This document shows, one piece after another, positions 7,021-7,045 of a stretch of 7,045 nt of DNA. How positions within the stretch are numbered: the first letter of the stretch is position 1; the number at the start of each line of letters is the position of its first letter. Made by a program: the position numbers and the translations under genes. This DNA comes from Bacillota bacterium (GTDB taxonomy: Bacteria > Bacillota > Clostridia > Peptostreptococcales > Thermotaleaceae), in the NCBI GenBank assembly GCA_023623095.1, contig JAMNXX010000169.1, positions 1 to 7,045 of the forward strand, read 5' to 3'. The notes below the pieces were generated by a model. It was not told where the DNA came from, did not search any database, and worked only from the letters and a program-made list of their open reading frames with translations.

Positions 7021-7027
7021 AAGGAGG
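7021..7027 (+). promoter_or_regulatory. tuf ribosome binding site
   Basis: AAGGAGG lies 10 nt before the ATG at 7038, which supports a gene start although only 8 coding bases are visible. Confidence 0.75.
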
Positions 7028-7037
7028 AAAGAAAGAA

Positions 7038-7045
7038 ATGGCAAA
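7038..7045 (+). CDS. tuf: Elongation factor Tu, first codons only (3' truncated)
   Basis: Only ATG GCA AA is visible, compatible with MAK, the common start of bacterial EF-Tu. The call rests on gene order (tuf follows fusA in most Firmicute str operons), on the AAGGAGG 10 nt upstream, and on those three codons. EF-Tu delivers aminoacyl-tRNA to the ribosome as a GTP complex. Nothing about the rest of the protein can be said from this window. Confidence 0.75.

Noticed and set aside
1..7045. Defence system, mobile element, CRISPR array or novel gene cluster
   Set aside because: All coding space is explained by rpoC, ybxF, rpsL, rpsG, fusA and tuf in their standard order; no repeats, integrase or foreign-looking segment is visible.

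Overview
This is a stretch of the conserved transcription/translation backbone of a low-GC Gram-positive bacterium, most likely of the class Clostridia. All genes are on the + strand. The order is rpoC (5' end cut off), a small L7Ae-family gene (ybxF/rplGB), rpsL, rpsG, fusA, then the first codons of tuf. This is the classic Firmicute rpoBC-str arrangement. The proteins read like Bacillus/Clostridium family members: beta' lacks the large insertion that proteobacteria carry in the trigger loop, S12 has a Bacillus-like insertion, and EF-G has a clostridial-looking G domain. Every gene has a strong AAGGAGG-type Shine-Dalgarno (SD) site. I cannot name the genus.

Layout: 2-3286 is the beta' subunit of RNA polymerase, read in one frame but interrupted at 302-304 by an in-frame TAA where the family has a conserved Glu. 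At 3287-3429 lie a good sigma-A-type promoter and a leader with a 17-bp hairpin. ybxF follows (3430-3675). Its stop codon starts a region that can fold either as a long imperfect hairpin or as a Rho-independent terminator just before rpsL (3767-4180), which looks like an attenuator. A 131-nt structured spacer, the classic place for S7 feedback control, separates rpsL from rpsG (4312-4782, GTG start). fusA (4880-6952) starts with TTG. tuf begins at 7038 and runs off the window.

The genes supply RNA polymerase, two 30S proteins (S12 in the decoding centre, S7 in the head), the translocase EF-G, and EF-Tu. Co-transcription with layered leader and spacer controls is expected. I found no mobile element, CRISPR array, tRNA/rRNA gene or defence system. 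The two points most worth checking are the nonsense codon in an essential polymerase gene and the candidate attenuator between ybxF and rpsL.
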